From: Ficedula albicollis
Lineage: Eukaryota > Chordata > Aves > Passeriformes > Muscicapidae
Assembly (NCBI RefSeq): GCF_000247815.1
Contig: NC_021673.1
Coordinates: 112,212,766 to 112,276,765 of the forward strand
Direction of reading: 5' to 3'
Length of the DNA stretch: 64,000 nt
The translations under genes and the position numbers were made by a program. The stretch's first letter is position 1, and every line of letters begins with the position of its first letter. The notes beneath the pieces are model-generated. The model was not told the origin of the DNA. It searched no databases and saw only the letters and a list, made by a program, of their open reading frames with translations. Positions 49,173 to 62,698 of this stretch are shown here, piece by piece.

Positions 49173-49559
49173 GGGGAGCTGGAGCCTGTATTCACAGAGT
49201 ACCCAGCAGCTCTCAGGCCTGCTGCAGCTGTCAGTCAGTGGTGTGAGAGTTTGTGGAGTGTGGGAGCTTCTGGTTCATTATGTTATTTGGTTGTGATCTA
49301 CTCGCTATAAAAGAAATAACAAGCAATGAGAAAAGTGATAAATGAACCTCACAGACACACATTAATGAGGAAGTCACAGTAGAGATAATAATGAGGATCC
49401 AGAATGCTTCAGCCACTATTTGATGGTCCATTAGAGGAACTACTCAGGCAGAACCCTCAATAATGTCAACCTGAAAAATTATTAACTGATAGGAAGAGGA
49501 AAATGTGATTAACATGAGAGTTGTGGAGAAGTTGAGGCTGCTTGAGATATGGCCTATCA

Positions 49560-49972
49560 GAAAAAGCTTGTAGGTTTATGTAGAAACCACCTAGGGGAAG
49601 GATCAAAAGATCCAAAACCAAGTGGGGGAAAATGGGGTCAGAAACTGGAGAGACCCTCTTGCAAAAGGGAGCTGTGTGCCAATGGCCAGAGGAGACCACA
49701 GGTCTTAGGGCTCATGGATCTAGGCATTAGCACATGCAGGGACTTGCATGGAAGGGTCTGTGTGCTGGGAACTGGAGGGTCTGTAGGCCACAGGGCTTGT
49801 AGATCTAAAGACCAGCAAGTGGAGGGACTGGTGTGTGTGTTTTGTATGTGTCCTGAAAGGTGCAGGTGCCAGCAGCAGGTGGAGGGATCAGGTTGTGTGT
49901 TGGTGTGTAAGAGGTCTGAGTGCTGGCAGCTGGAGAGATCTGTGTGTGTCAATATTTCTTCAGTGAATTTAA

Positions 49973-50025
<53 letters not shown>

Positions 50026-50425
50026 ATTCACTAGCAAACCTCAAGCTGGACTAGGTGGTGAGTTGGAGGAAACATTTCCACATCTGGTTCCACATCTTGG
50101 GGACTCAAACATCACACTGCCCTATCCGGCAAGCAGAAGGTGACTTGTATACCACAGCCAGAACTCCCAGGCATGGGTATTTAACAGGCTTAGAGGCCAT
50201 GCTAACATTTGAGGGGACTGTGCTTGTTTGTGTGTGTGTTTCTGGATGTGCAGAATGAGGACACACATTTTTTTCACCAGAGAACCTGCATGCTGATTTC
50301 CTGGAGGAGAGGAGGAGGACAGGGCAATGTGCTCTTCTCTGAGTTTGGGTAGCATTACAGAGGGGTTGTGCTGCCCATGCTGCTCTGTGTCTGTGTGTCT
50401 GTGTGTGTGTGTGTGTGTGTGTGTT
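49560..50425 (+). repeat. GT-rich region with (TG)n at 49976-50022 and about 50385-50425
   Basis: A perfect TG array of about 47 bases, a second interrupted one, and between and before them a degenerate minisatellite-like pattern (GCTGGAGAGATC, GGTGGAGGGATC, AGTGGAGGGACT followed by TGTGTG). The ORFs on both strands are low-complexity artefacts. Confidence 0.85.
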
Positions 50426-50429
50426 TGCA

Positions 50430-53400
50430 GCAGCCTGTCCTGCCACTTCCGGGACCCCTGTGTGTGTGTCACTGTGTCTTACACACAGCCTTGCTGCCAG
50501 CCACATCTGCGAGCTGGAGAGGAGCAGCAGCCAAACCCTTAGGACTGGGATGTAGAGATCACCTGGGACCATTCCTGGCTGGGAAGCTGGATCCTGGGTC
50601 TGGGAGATTTAGTGGCTCCCTTAACACCCCTGACAAACAGAGCTACGATTCAATAGGATTTAGAGAAAAAAAGTATGCATGGAAATAAAAGGGCCAGAGG
50701 AAGAAAAACGTCCCTCCCTGAGGACACTTCAGAGAGGGAGATGGCAGCCACCATGGGCACAAATCTTCACATTTGTGGTGTTTTGGAGGGGGGCTGTGAG
50801 AGACAGGAGTGCCAGTAATGGAAATGTCAGGTCACACCAGATGGTTGGTAGACTGGTGTGTGAATGCTTTCACATTTAAAGGTCAGCAGCTACTTTGATT
50901 GCCTGGGATGGGTGATGATGATTTTACCATTTGTCATGCAATTTACCCTAACTCTGGGCAAGAGCAGCTCAAATGTATGGAAATTTGATGAGGGAGCAAG
51001 TCTTTCTCTGAATGCTACTGCACAGCACAAAGCAACAAATGTGTATTCTTCTGTATCAACGCTATATATGTAGTCTTTCTCTGATTCATATTCTCTGAAA
51101 TGTAGTTGTATTTAAAGCATTCATAGCTGGATTTATTAGCTTTTGTTGGAATCCAAAGATTCGTGAAAACAGCCAGACAAAATTAACAAAGATTTGTCAG
51201 AGCTAACAAACATCCTGGATAGGAAAATACACTACTATAGCTGTCTTAAAATAACTTTCCTATTTCCACACATCTTCATCAGCAGTTTTCATGCAAATAA
51301 TCCTCCAAATGCGACTTCAATTAAGATATGCACATAGATTTACATGGAGTTAAGAAGACACAAATGAGACTGTTCATAAATTCAAGCCTGGCTACAATCC
51401 TTAACATTATAAAAACTGAGAGCATTTGAAACTTTCAGATGTGAAGTACCAGATTTGTGACTGTAGAGATCATTTATATTTTTGAAATCCAGATTATATG
51501 AAATACTTACCTATACTTTCATCAGAAGGGAGCTTAATACACAGAGCAGTATTACAATATAATTTCAATACATTGTGGAAGATACAGCTTCCATAGGGTA
51601 TATCCTGAAGTATTAAACTTTCATGGGAAAAAATCTTAAACCTTAAAAATCTTTAAATCTTAAAAAATCTTATTATTCTGCTTAATCATTTCAAACAGGA
51701 ATCGATGAAGAGCATGATATAAAACTGAATCTCCCTGTCAGTAAGTGCGAACAACTCACTTCTGTAGAGCCAAAAGAGAGGTTTTTAAATGTCCTTAACC
51801 GACCTAAAAACACTCAAGAGGAGTACTTCTTTTTCAGTTTTACAATGCAGAAAAATTACTCAGGAAATGCAGAATGAGATTCAATATTACACTTGATTGT
51901 TTATCCCAAAAGTCATGCTACTAGCTCAAGTTCCCGAACAAATACATTTTTCTTAAAAAAATCCAGCACAAATAACTTAATTATATTAATTTTGGAGAGG
52001 TACATTTTACACATTTACAGGTAATATGGATACTTATTCCAGGTCAGATACTGTGTTGGCTGGTCAGAGAGCTATACATGGGCTTGCAGCCTAGGTGCTT
52101 ATTTTATTTTCCTGGAGCAAGTTTATTCACAGAAAGTTTTACTAAAAATCTTTACTGAAAGATCTCTCTGTAAAATGACTATTGTCATGCTAATGTGGTA
52201 GTAAACACCACCAGTGTTAAATCTGCACCAATCCATTTATCTTTCCTGTCTTTCTCACTGAGTCACGGTAGTGATTCAGGTTGATTTGTAACTAGGATTT
52301 ACTCTACCCACATGCCTGCTCAGGCACATTCCACTCTACACACCAGGACTAGTGTGAAAACCCTATCACTGTGTTCCCACAATATGCAGGACAAGGGTTT
52401 GGGCAGTGGACATTGACTCCTTGGGTTGCCAGCCCTGCTCCTGTTCCTCACTCAGGAGCATCTCTAGCAAAGACCCAGACCTAAGCGAATGTTTTCTTCT
52501 CTGCTCCTCCTTTTCTGGACTCCAGATTTGCTGTACAGCTGGACCCAGCAGAGTATGTGCACATTGTATCCAGAACTGTGTGCATGACTCATTCTCCACT
52601 GCTGAGTCTATCAGAAGTCACAGCATGGGCTTATAAATAAACCAACTCCAATATTCAAGTCAGTGGCTCAGGTGTGGAATCATAAAGGAAGAAAAAGAAA
52701 AGAAATGTGGGTCATTGTTCTAGCTACTTCTTAGTCTTTCTTCAAGATTCTCAGCACTGCAGAAAATCTTTTAGTCATGCCACCTACTACCTATGCTAAA
52801 CAGGATACGAAGCCTCCCTTTCCTGATACAGGCAAACCAACTCACTGCTATTTGCATCACACAGATCAGCTCTGCTCAGTTTAGCTTTTGCACGAGAAGC
52901 AAATTACTGAGTCATAATGTCTCAGTCTGGCTGGCACAGCATTGTCTGAATGCAAAAGAGGGACTGATCCTAGACACCAGCCCTCCTATTTCAGCTGAGT
53001 GTGTCAGGTGTCTCGTGGCACCCACGCCAGGCAGACACTGTCCCAGGTGCAGGGCAGGAGTCATGACCTGTCATTTTCTTTAGGTGCAATTCAGAACAGA
53101 TAAGTAGCTTTTTCCCTTTTTATTTTCCCCACAGGTCTCCTTATCCACTGCTGTTAGAGCTCAGGGTCTTTTGCTAAGACACAGATGCCACCAGCTGAAC
53201 TACCTTTGACTCTGATAAATAGAATCGTAATTCTCTTCTTGGAGTGGATTTTCAAGCTATCTTTGGGGCTGGTAGTATAAATAGTTATGTTCTCAAAATA
53301 GTTCTCAAAAGGAAAAGACAACCAACAATTAAACTGCCTTTTCTGAAACAGCCAGTGCTTTTCTTCAAATCTAGAGCTATTGCTTAGAGACTTTTGTAGT

Positions 53401-53590
53401 ATTGATGCAGAAATGGCAAAATATTTGTCTTTTGCTCTGTGTTATGAAATTACAAAGAAATATACGGTGATGTCATTTTCCCAATTCTTTCAACGACATA
53501 TATTCTAGTTTATTGCAAAAGGCAACTCTAAAGTTGAGATTTAAAGATTTGTTTCATGCAAGAAGATAATGATTTTTTTTTTTTTAAGCA
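50430..53590. other. Region downstream of MEP1B, no gene recognised
   Basis: Mostly AT-rich. One plus frame without ATG (about 51690-51870) is open for roughly 60 codons beginning just after an AG acceptor-like site at 51701, with an internal GTAAGT at 51742. Its composition is protein-like but I recognise no family. Opposed ORFs at 52366-52636 have no domain. Confidence 0.4.
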
Positions 53591-54161
53591 GACAGATTCC
53601 ATGTGGCTGCTGTCCTTGTCTTCTCCCTTTTCTGAGCACCAACAGAAATAATTGGGAAAAAACAATGACCACAACAACTCTGATTACTATTTACACCACA
53701 TACACTCTAACTGGTATCATAAAGGCTGCAGACAGGCTTACATTGGAGTTCTTTTGCTCATAAATTCCTACATTTCTACTGGGGATGAAAAGTTCCATGC
53801 TTGATCTATGCCTTTGACTTCACCTACTGTAAAAACAAAATAGCATCAAAGAAGTTTAACTGGAATGTCAAGAACTTAAAAGAACAAAACCAAACCTCAT
53901 TGTTTCCCAAGTCTGCAATGCTTAATCCTACAATACATAAACATGGTCACTCTTCCAGTGCAATACTCATGGGAAAAAAGATCCATGTGCTCTTTATGAG
54001 ATTTGAATCTTATCTCTAAACAATTTGATGGAATATTTTGATTAACTTCTTAATGATAGCCTTTCTAATTCACAGCTGCTAACATGTAACTAGAACCAGC
54101 ACCTTCTTCTGCAAGAGCTCTGTGTGTGTGCACTTGTCCTTGTTTTGTATTTTAACTCCAC

Positions 54162-54274
54162 CCGGATCTGTGAAGTCTATGGTACAAAAAGCCAGATCAA
54201 AACTTCCCAGAGGTACATCTCCCTCTTCATCTCCACTTTTTTTCCCGCCCATACTTCTCATCATGTTGTGAATG
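54162..54274 (-). pseudogene. Candidate MCM3-like remnant, PLGS block
   Basis: After an AG at 54276-54275 the minus strand reads IHNMMRSMGGKKSGDEEGDV and PLGSFDLAFCT. MCM3 has HVLRMHRY..GEQDGDAMPLGSAVDILAT at the corresponding position. A possible donor (GTGGAG) follows at 54161. Position and motif fit; overall identity is modest. Confidence 0.45.
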
Positions 54275-55120
54275 CTTGGCTTTCATTCATGTAAATGAGT
54301 AAGTATTTCCTTGTTCAAACCAGAACTTTATAAATTACATAAAAATATCATTGCAACTCCCATTTCATTTGCTAAGAAAGCTATTAGTTTATTGAGTTTG
54401 GCAGCTATTAAGTTGCTTAATAAAATTTGTTTATTAACTGCGGAAGGAGTCTCTGTTGCTCCTTAGAAGAGTCAGGTTTCATTTTGGCAGCTACTGTCAT
54501 GCTTTCATCACCAGAAAAGATTTGTCAGTTTAAGCTGGAGTTAAGGAGAGAAAAAGAAAATTAAAGGGTTGCCTTGACCAAAAGGAAAATAACCATGCTT
54601 AAGCCTTAACAGGTGCAGTTTGGAGTAATGGGAAAAGAAAAGCTGCTGGGATAACATAGTATGAATTTTCTTAAGGGGAAAAAATCTATAAGGAAAAGAA
54701 AGGAACTTAAATTGAGACAGTGAATGCCTGCTATGGGCCACTGCATGATAGTCTGTCTACAGGCTGTGTCCCAAGCAGATTCCTCCTACTCAGCAGCCCA
54801 CGCATTTGCTCTGCTTTTCACAGGTTGCCCGCTCACAGCAAGACCAATTGCCACTACACATATCCTTTTTAAATTATTTCCATCAGCTTACAGCAATACC
54901 CATGTCTCTCAGAAGTGAGACCTCCAGCTGCCCAAATCCCAGGGCTGCAAAGCCTCTTTAGGCAGCTCTCTTCCTGGGGGAGGTCTGGGATACTGACAGC
55001 CAGGGAGATGCAGAGCTGGCATAAGAATCACACAAAACAGACTTAGCCACTGGAAGACTGAGGAAAAACCTGAAAACATAACCCTTTCCATGGACAAAGC
55101 CGTGTAGTACCTTGTTGTGC

Positions 55121-55244
55121 CAGCTCTGCTGTGTCCTTGTGGAGGGCTCATCCCTGCATAAGCTGCAGCTGGAAGCAATAAGCAGCTCTGCTGTGTCCTT
55201 GTGGAGAGCTTATCCCTGCATAAGCTGCAGCTGGAAGCAATAAA
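55121..55244. repeat. 62-bp tandem repeat
   Basis: 55121-55182 repeats at 55183-55244 with two or three substitutions (CAGCTCTGCTGTGTCCTTGT.. blocks). Confidence 0.93.
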
Positions 55245-55456
55245 TAGAAGTGGTTCTTGCCTTGCAGGATTTGCTGGAGGAACCGGTGGGAAACAAATTG
55301 AGTTTCACATAGACACTGAAGACTGGATTTTGTCCTGCTCCCTTGGGATTGAAGTCACCATCCCACATTCAATACCCATTGCCAGGAAGCCAGGCTGGCA
55401 CTCCCCAGCACTCTGCCCCACACTGCCTTCCTTGGCCAGGTCCCCGCAGGAACGCA

Positions 55457-55564
55457 TGGTGGGAGCGACTGCAAATCAATCTGATTAACATCAAACCTCC
55501 CCCACTGGCAGCAGCCTGCCCATGGAAGATCTACAGAGCTCTGTCTGGCAAGCACCCTTCTCCC
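55457..55564 (-). pseudogene. Candidate MCM3-like remnant near the GRYD/GLQDSL block
   Basis: A minus-strand frame reads GRRVLARQSSVDLPWAGCCQ and WGRFDVNQIDLQSL, resembling the MCM3 order ARLNARCSVLAAANP, YGRYDQY, NIGLQDSL with a five-residue deletion. It sits in the right order between the other remnants. The identity is low, and chance is possible. Confidence 0.35.
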
Positions 55565-58500
55565 AGGAGTGTATCTTGAGCTTTGGAAGAAATCTGAGTT
55601 TCTGAGAAATGAATTCATTTTGAGTGCAGTCACAGCAGCCTCTAAGACATTTTTGAAGCGGAATGTGGGGAAAGAAGAAATAGAGGTTTATTTACTTTTT
55701 TTTGCCCTGGGGGTTCAATGAGCAAGCCACTCTACCCGTTGTGCTAAGAAAGTAATAAAAATGCTTTTCTTTACTCCATAATAATACCTGGGTGCCTAGA
55801 TTCAGCTGTGCTACTTGTTTTCCTAAAAGTCATTTTGGCTTCCATTTACCTTGATTTATATCCATACTGTACAATCCACTTTGCAGGTGTGTCAGGTTGC
55901 TCTCAGATTGGCTGTGGTCAGGCTCACCTGTGTGTTTGCTTTCTCACTTATTTCCTACAGCACCTCAACCATCTGGAGGACTAGGACAGGCTGGGTTAAA
56001 ATTACTTTTTTACTTTTCCATTCCACAAATATTCTTCAATTGTAAAACACTTTCCTACTTCTTATTAGGTGTCATCAAAACCATTTTGAGGCTTTTTTAC
56101 CCAAGCTCTCACGGGCTGGGGTGCAGGAGTTAGGTACAGTGGGTGCTGGCTGATGCTCACGTGGGTGCACAGTGTGCAGCCCCTTGCACCACAGGGGGGT
56201 TTTAAAGCTCAGAGGATGGAAAGTTTGATATCTTTGGAAATGCAAGGCTGAGCATCAGTTTCTTAATCAGCAGTTACAGCTGCTGTCAACTGCCTTCCTG
56301 GCAACCCCCTGCTGATGGTGGAACTGGTTTTGTGAATGTTTCACAAACACAAAGATCACCTCTTAAAGGGGAAAGCAGAGAAGTTTGATATCTTCCAGAC
56401 TTTTGCACACTGAGTTTAGAACAGTGGAAAAAACTGAACAGCCTAATAAGCACTAGAGAAATCCTGACCTTTCTTTGCTACCATTTTATTGAGCATACAT
56501 GTGAATAATTAAATTGTGCTGAATAACTGGTGCAGTATCTGTGAGTGCACAGTTTCCCTTAGTTTATTAAATAGGAGTGCAGGAAACTCTCCTTCCCCGC
56601 CACTTTGTCTTTTGCCACAAGAGGTGATGAAAGCATTTGAAATTTCAGTAGCTACTGGTGAAGTAAAAATATATAATTGACAAGACACTCTTTTGTGCTT
56701 GGCCCCCAAAATCCCACAGCTGTTAGCAGACAGACCTCAATAGCTGGATGAAGGTGGTGGCACCAGGAGTCCCAGGAGTCCCTGGTGATGGGTCAGGGAA
56801 TGCTAACCCTGATCTTGCTAAATCCAAGGAAGTGTGGGGCTGTTGGTGTCAAAAAATGCAGCTTTCCAGGCAGCTGAATGACATTTACAGCCAGCTTTTA
56901 TGTGCTACCACTCGATCTTCATAGTAAGTATTTTTATTCAGCATTTTCTATGCTCCTTCTCTGTGAAAAGAGAAAGATGCCTTTGACAGTATTCCAGGTA
57001 TGTTGAGAATTGGTAAAGCTCTTCCTGTTTTAAGGTAACGAAGATCAAAACCTACAAAGTTTAAAACATTCATTTGAACCTTGTAAATACCTTGAAACAT
57101 CTGTACTGCATATTTATTGTGTCTTTTATTTCATTTGTTATTCAAAAACACAGCCTCCATATAAATGTCATAAATGTCCCGTCTGCTTCAGCTTAACAGG
57201 AGAAAATTGTGAGCAAATCAAATCAACATTTTTCATGATTCAATGTACAGGGACCTGCCACGCTTCACCAGGGTCTCCAAAAGCACAGGGCCAGGAAATA
57301 GGAAGAAGACAAAGCATTAGAAAAGCATGTGCTCAAGCCTTAAAGTTCCCAAAGTTGAAAAGTTCTAGTTATAGAATTTTAATTTTCTTTTTTCTTCTTC
57401 TTTTTTTTCCCCCCAGAATTTCCTCTCTAGAATGCTTCTGAATCCTTGCAAATTTGGAAATCGTGCAACACTAATTAGCTTCTAAACTGCTTAATTACTT
57501 GTCAGGTTATATCAACAACATTGGTGTGTATTGTGATTGCAATTTCAGTCTCAAACTGGAAGGAAAAGAAAGAGAAGCTGGCATTTCTAAGGTCAAGACT
57601 GTTAAAAAATATATATATAAAATAATTAAATCTGTTCTCTGAAGGAAAAGTTTGTATTACTACAGTATTATTGCATACCTAACACTCCTCTAGACAATGG
57701 TACAGCACAGGTGGGTACTAAAGACATCCTCAGAAATTCTACTGTTCCAATAAATGAGATAGAAATGCTCAAAATGTACTTTCCTTTAATTAGTGTTCTT
57801 TCCCCAGAATCCTCCCAGAATAAATATTAAAAAAAAAAATTAACTTAAGATCTCATTCCATACTTCAAAGGAGCTTGCCTGTGTCCCACCTAGCTTTGCA
57901 TTTGATGAAAGGGGCAGTTTCTGGCTTTATTAAAGCTTTAATAGACAGTCCTTTGGATGCAAAGCACAGCAGATCCATTAGCATGTCACAGAGTGCCATT
58001 AGGCAGCTGCTTTGAACTTTCATGGCTCCACCTGTGCCACATTTGGGTAGCCAGCATGGCAATGCAGGTTCTGAGCAAGTGCTTTAGACAAGGGGGTATT
58101 GGGCATCAGAGCCCACTTGTACTGGCACGGTTAAAATGCCACAGCAGGGCCCTGTGGAGGAAGTGTTTCAAGTTGCCCTCTTGAGGAGGGAAACTACATA
58201 CTCAAAAGATTTGACAAGAATTATTGTTTTAAGCCAATCTATTTTTTAAGGCAAGTTATCAAATATCTGATTGAAACTCTGCAGAGAAACAAAGAGCTCA
58301 ATTTATGTAAGCAAGTTGACATCTCTGCCAGGAGCTGCTGTGGAGCAGGTTAGGGTTTGCAGCTAATGTAACTTAATTATGAGTTTTGTAAACAAAGCAT
58401 TTAGGAATGAAATCACAACTGAACAGCTACTGTGACTACAAGTGACAGAAGTAGAATAGTTCCATCAACTCCAGCGATAAAGTGAAGCCCATTCCTGAAA

Positions 58501-58813
58501 TCAGTGGGTGTCTCACCCGAGTGAGCAGCGCAGGATTAGACTCGATTGTGCATCATGCCAGCACTAGCTAGAAACATAGAACAGATGTCAAGTAAATAGG
58601 GAAGTGTGGGACAAAACAGAAATAATTGTAAAAATGTGCCCAAGGATAAAATAAATTGATCCTAAGACACTAACAAACATTCTTGTGTGAGGCAAAATGA
58701 GTCTTTGTACTGGCTTGGCTTTTATTTTCTTGCTAATATTGCATAACAGAACTACCCTGGCATGATGAGGAGGGGGGATAATAAAATAACTTATCAATGC
58801 ACTATTAACTCTA

Positions 58814-58978
<165 letters not shown>

Positions 58979-59074
58979 CTATTTAAGAAACAGCAAACAC
59001 TTACATTGCACATTATCAGCATTAAATGCAATCTCATTATCCATTAGCCAGTATTAGTGCAATTTATATCTTAC

Positions 59075-59195
59075 TTTGGTTTGAGTTTTGCAGAATTTCT
59101 TGATCTTTGCCACATCATCAGTTGAGAATGTGGGTGCTATTTCTTTGCTCATCAGTTTGATATTATTAGGAAGCATTATTGTCCTGGGTATTTTC
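59075..59195 (-). pseudogene. MCM3-like exon: OB-fold to AAA+ linker (intact)
   Basis: 121 bases between TGCATCTGCAG and GTAAGA on the minus strand, open throughout. It encodes PRTIMLPNNIKLMSKEIAPT and FSTDDVAKIKKFCKTQTK. This aligns without gaps to the MCM3 segment with FRTVLIACNVKQMSK and AEDIAKIKKFSKTRSK. It ends in phase 0, exactly matching the next exon. Confidence 0.9.
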
Positions 59196-60219
59196 CTGCA
59201 GATGCAGAGAAATGTCATGAGATTAACTATTAAATAAATACTGGACCATTGTTTACACAATACAAAAAAAAATCAAATAAATCGTTAGGTTTATGCATTT
59301 TTTTTTATGGCTCAGCAAGTGAAATTCACACTGCAGGAGGATTCAATGAAGTTCCAACATCATCTCCCACAAAGAGAGCTCATGGAAGAGGAGGGACACC
59401 ACTCAGGGGGCATCAGGTTGTTACTGGGGAGGGCCCAGGGCAGGTAATAGGAGGAAATTTGTCAGAGAGGTGATGGCATTAGGTGGAAAGGGTTGCTGCC
59501 AGCTCTAGTGGTGGGGTGGCAGCCATCTCCAACAGGTACAGGGAGCAGCCAGCAGTGGCCAGCACAGGCCAGGCCAGCTCCTGGCTCTGAAACACTGGGA
59601 TCTTTCTAAGCACTGGAAGCATGCTGAGAAGAAATTTTCAACTGTTTGGTAAACGCCAGTCCCTTCCATGAGACAGCAAGTTCCTGTCAAGCCAGTGCTG
59701 ATGGCAGCCTCTCCTGCTGCCATGCCAGCCCATGGAGAGTTTTATGAGCACTTATGCCTCCTGCACACTGGCCAAAATAAATTGATTTTTCTGTAAATAC
59801 CTTCCACATGATATCTGTAATATTGTAAGTAGACCATTTGCTTTGGAGACACAGGGAAATATCCAAATACCCTATGTCTCAAGAGCAAATGAGGAGGAGG
59901 AGGATGGATGGCAACTCTGGCAGCTACACAATGGTACACTGAGGAAAGGAGGATGCAATGGCTCACAAGTTGCCCATATTTTTGTTCCAGTGCCTGCTTC
60001 AACCTGAGCTGCAGCCAACACCTTAAAGGTAGGTAAGGACACCAGGATCTGAAGAGACATGTGCATGGAGATGCCTGCTCTCCACTGAGGGACAGCAGCT
60101 CCCCACTGCAGCCACAGGACCAGAGCAGGGACCAGTGCCACCAGCAGAGCAGGGGAAATGCTGTATTAATTCTCGCCACTAATACTTTCTGGGTAAGGGA
60201 ACCCAACAACCAGTGCATA

Positions 60220-60489
60220 TTGCCTTTTATACAGTTGAGAGACAAAACACAGACCAAGTTACAACAAAGCTTAAATCCAAAATAATTGCATTTTTTTTCA
60301 CAATTCCTTCCACACAGTCCAAGCTACCAAGGAAGCGAGCTGCCAGCACCCAAGGAGAGACATGATCTGCTCCACGGCTCCCTTCAATCCCACTGCAAAA
60401 ACTTCCAAATGTTTGAAACGGGGAGCAAGTAAATCTTTTAATGCTCTCTGAAAAGCAATCAGCTCACTGAACGCATCATTCAGCAGCCT
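60220..60489 (-). pseudogene. MCM3-like exon: N-terminal domain, frameshifted
   Basis: After the acceptor TTATATTAG the minus strand reads RLLNDAFSELIAFQRALKDL, close to the MCM3 N-terminal helical bundle. A one-base loss between about 60385 and 60368 shifts the frame. The homology resumes from 60367 as DHVSPWVLAARFLGSLDCVE, matching the family block around HVSPRTL..CVEGIV. A TAA at 60229-60227 interrupts the later weak match. About four residues are also missing in frame after ALKD. Confidence 0.85.
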
Positions 60490-60499
60490 CTAATATAAA

Positions 60500-62690
60500 A
60501 TAATTAAACCATGAAAAGCTGCTGCAGTAATCTTACTTAAAAATCCTAAATTCCTTTACATTTTGAGGATCTGATGGCACTGACTCCCAGTCAGACACAC
60601 ACAGGCAGGGCAGAAACCACAGGAGCTTCTCACAGCCTGAACAACTTCTTCCACTCCTTGAGCTGAGGCAGCTTAATTTTATGAAGATTTGTTGTTGCAG
60701 CACAACTATCCAAGAGATACAGCTAAATCCAAATTCATTTCATTTCCAGCCAAATTGTATTTTGATGCAGGTCACTAGAAGCTAATCTTTCATCTCTGGA
60801 TTTCATACATGAAAACGAAAAGGAAAATAATTTCAGATTAAGCAGCATTTATCATACTAAATAGAATTAAATCAAATGGAAAATTACATAAAGAAACTCA
60901 GTTAAAACAATTAAATTAAAAAGCCCTTTACCTGTTTGAATGTAATCTTTGATTTTCTCACAAGAGAAGAGAACCTTATTATTAAGCAAACTTAAAAGGG
61001 ATCCTGGATTACCCTTTCCCCACTTCCCTGCTCTTGAACTGTCAGTCTGTCTTCATGAGCAGACTTTGCTTCCTATCTGTCAGGCAAATCCACTTTCTTG
61101 TTCTCACATGCTAGAAAAACTCGTTTTCAGTATTGTAGGAGCACTTAAGCTGTATAGTAAGCAGCAGATGAGTCTTTTATTTGTGAATTTTTTGTTAGTT
61201 ACATGTGTATATAGACAGACACACAGGTGCACACACACATTTGCACTCAGTAATATATACCAAAGCTTCAGCAAAAACCTGAGCTCACTTGAAGCCTGCA
61301 TTTAACTTTTTATTGATGCTCTGAGAGCTCCCATCTGAAATAGCCTGTGGTAAGTACTAAAAATGAAGAAATAGCAAAGCTTTCTAGAAGACACCTGTTT
61401 AAAATGATCTCACAAGTATTTCAGCTTAACTGAAGAAATTAGAATTCTTTTCTTTCTCCAAAAAAACTCCAAGACTTACATTACATTACATCAATTAAAA
61501 ATACATTTATGATCTTGGATTATGGCAAAAGAGAGAGCAATAAGCAGTTGCTGTTTTGGAGAACAGCTCTCTGGGAAGAATATTTCTTATATATAACACA
61601 GGCCTAAGAGGCTCAATAATGCCTTGGGTCAAATTTTTGCTGATGAACATTACCTTAGTTTCTTGGCTGGAATCCCCTCTGGCTTCTAAAAATCCAATTT
61701 CATGTCAAGGCAATTTTTGTCTTAGAAATAAATGCAGAAAACCGTGCAATCAGGTTGGTTTTATACAGAACTTGAGAAATGCTGAGATTTGGGGTCCAAG
61801 GCAACATTTTCTTTTCTCCTTGGTATTTGGCAGCTTTCCTTTAGATCCCCATGAATGAGTTGGTGCAAACTGCATCTCTTGTCAATTGGAAGGGTTTTTT
61901 TAACCAATCAGAAACAAGCACCTCATTATTCCAAGCACTCCACATGTTATTACATGAGTGTCAAGCTCTGGGAGCACCAACAGAAAGTTGTAACACCTTA
62001 GAAAAGCATCCAAGGACAAAATTACCAGAGGCAGAGTCACATACTCTTTACAAACACAACACACTGACACTGTTTTACTGGTGGCACTGGGGCCTTTGAA
62101 TGCACCTGTTCCTATAACCTAGGTTTTTGCTTAGCTTCTGAACAAAATCCAACATAAACCACAGGTTAAAATTTGCATTTTAGTATAAGACTTCAAAACT
62201 CATTAGTGAAGACAGTGGCTTTCAAGCCAAAATGCCACTACTGTCCCTGAAAGCCCCTGAGATGTAAATCATTAGAGGTGGGGAAAGCAGTCACAAAAAC
62301 ATTCTGGTGATTCCTGTTCCCATTTCTTTGCCATGCCCTTTGCTTGGGGCTGCTGCAAGGGAGGTGATGCCAGGCTGCAACCTCAGGCTGAGGTGCTGCT
62401 GCTTGGCTTAAATCTGTTCTTTTCTTGTCAATCCTTTGTGTTCAGGGACGAAAGGTGCAGTGCAACAGAGAGATCTCTCCTCTCTGCTTTAGAAACTGCC
62501 TCCTCATCTCTGGTTTTCCACAGGTCAAACCCAAGACTTTGAAAAAGATTTCAAACTGCATCTTGTATATGGAAATTCACAGCTTTGGGCAGGTTCATGA
62601 CCAGGCCTAAAATTTCAAGTTTAAGATTAAGAACCTGCTGCCTAAATGTAATTAATTTTACTTGTGCTTTGCCTTTCTCTGTTTTTTAAC
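60500..62690. other. No gene recognised
   Basis: AT-rich DNA where the first MCM3-like exon would be expected on the minus strand (the segment encoding the initiator Met and the RRKNEKRAN-type region). I searched by eye and did not find it. ORFs of 60-118 codons lack recognisable domains. Confidence 0.5.
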
Positions 62691-62698
62691 AGCAGTGC

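Noticed and set aside
57865..58184. Possible Walker A exon of the MCM3-like gene
   Set aside because: A segment near 57990-58080 (minus) shows a weak Pro/Gly pattern in the right place, but no GDPSxAKS motif, no open frame across it and no clear splice sites.
59505..60257. Minus ORFs (72, 89 and 171 codons) between the MCM3-like exons, considered as missing MCM3 exons
   Set aside because: Their translations are Trp/Cys/Leu/Ser-rich without the zinc-binding or OB-fold motifs expected there.
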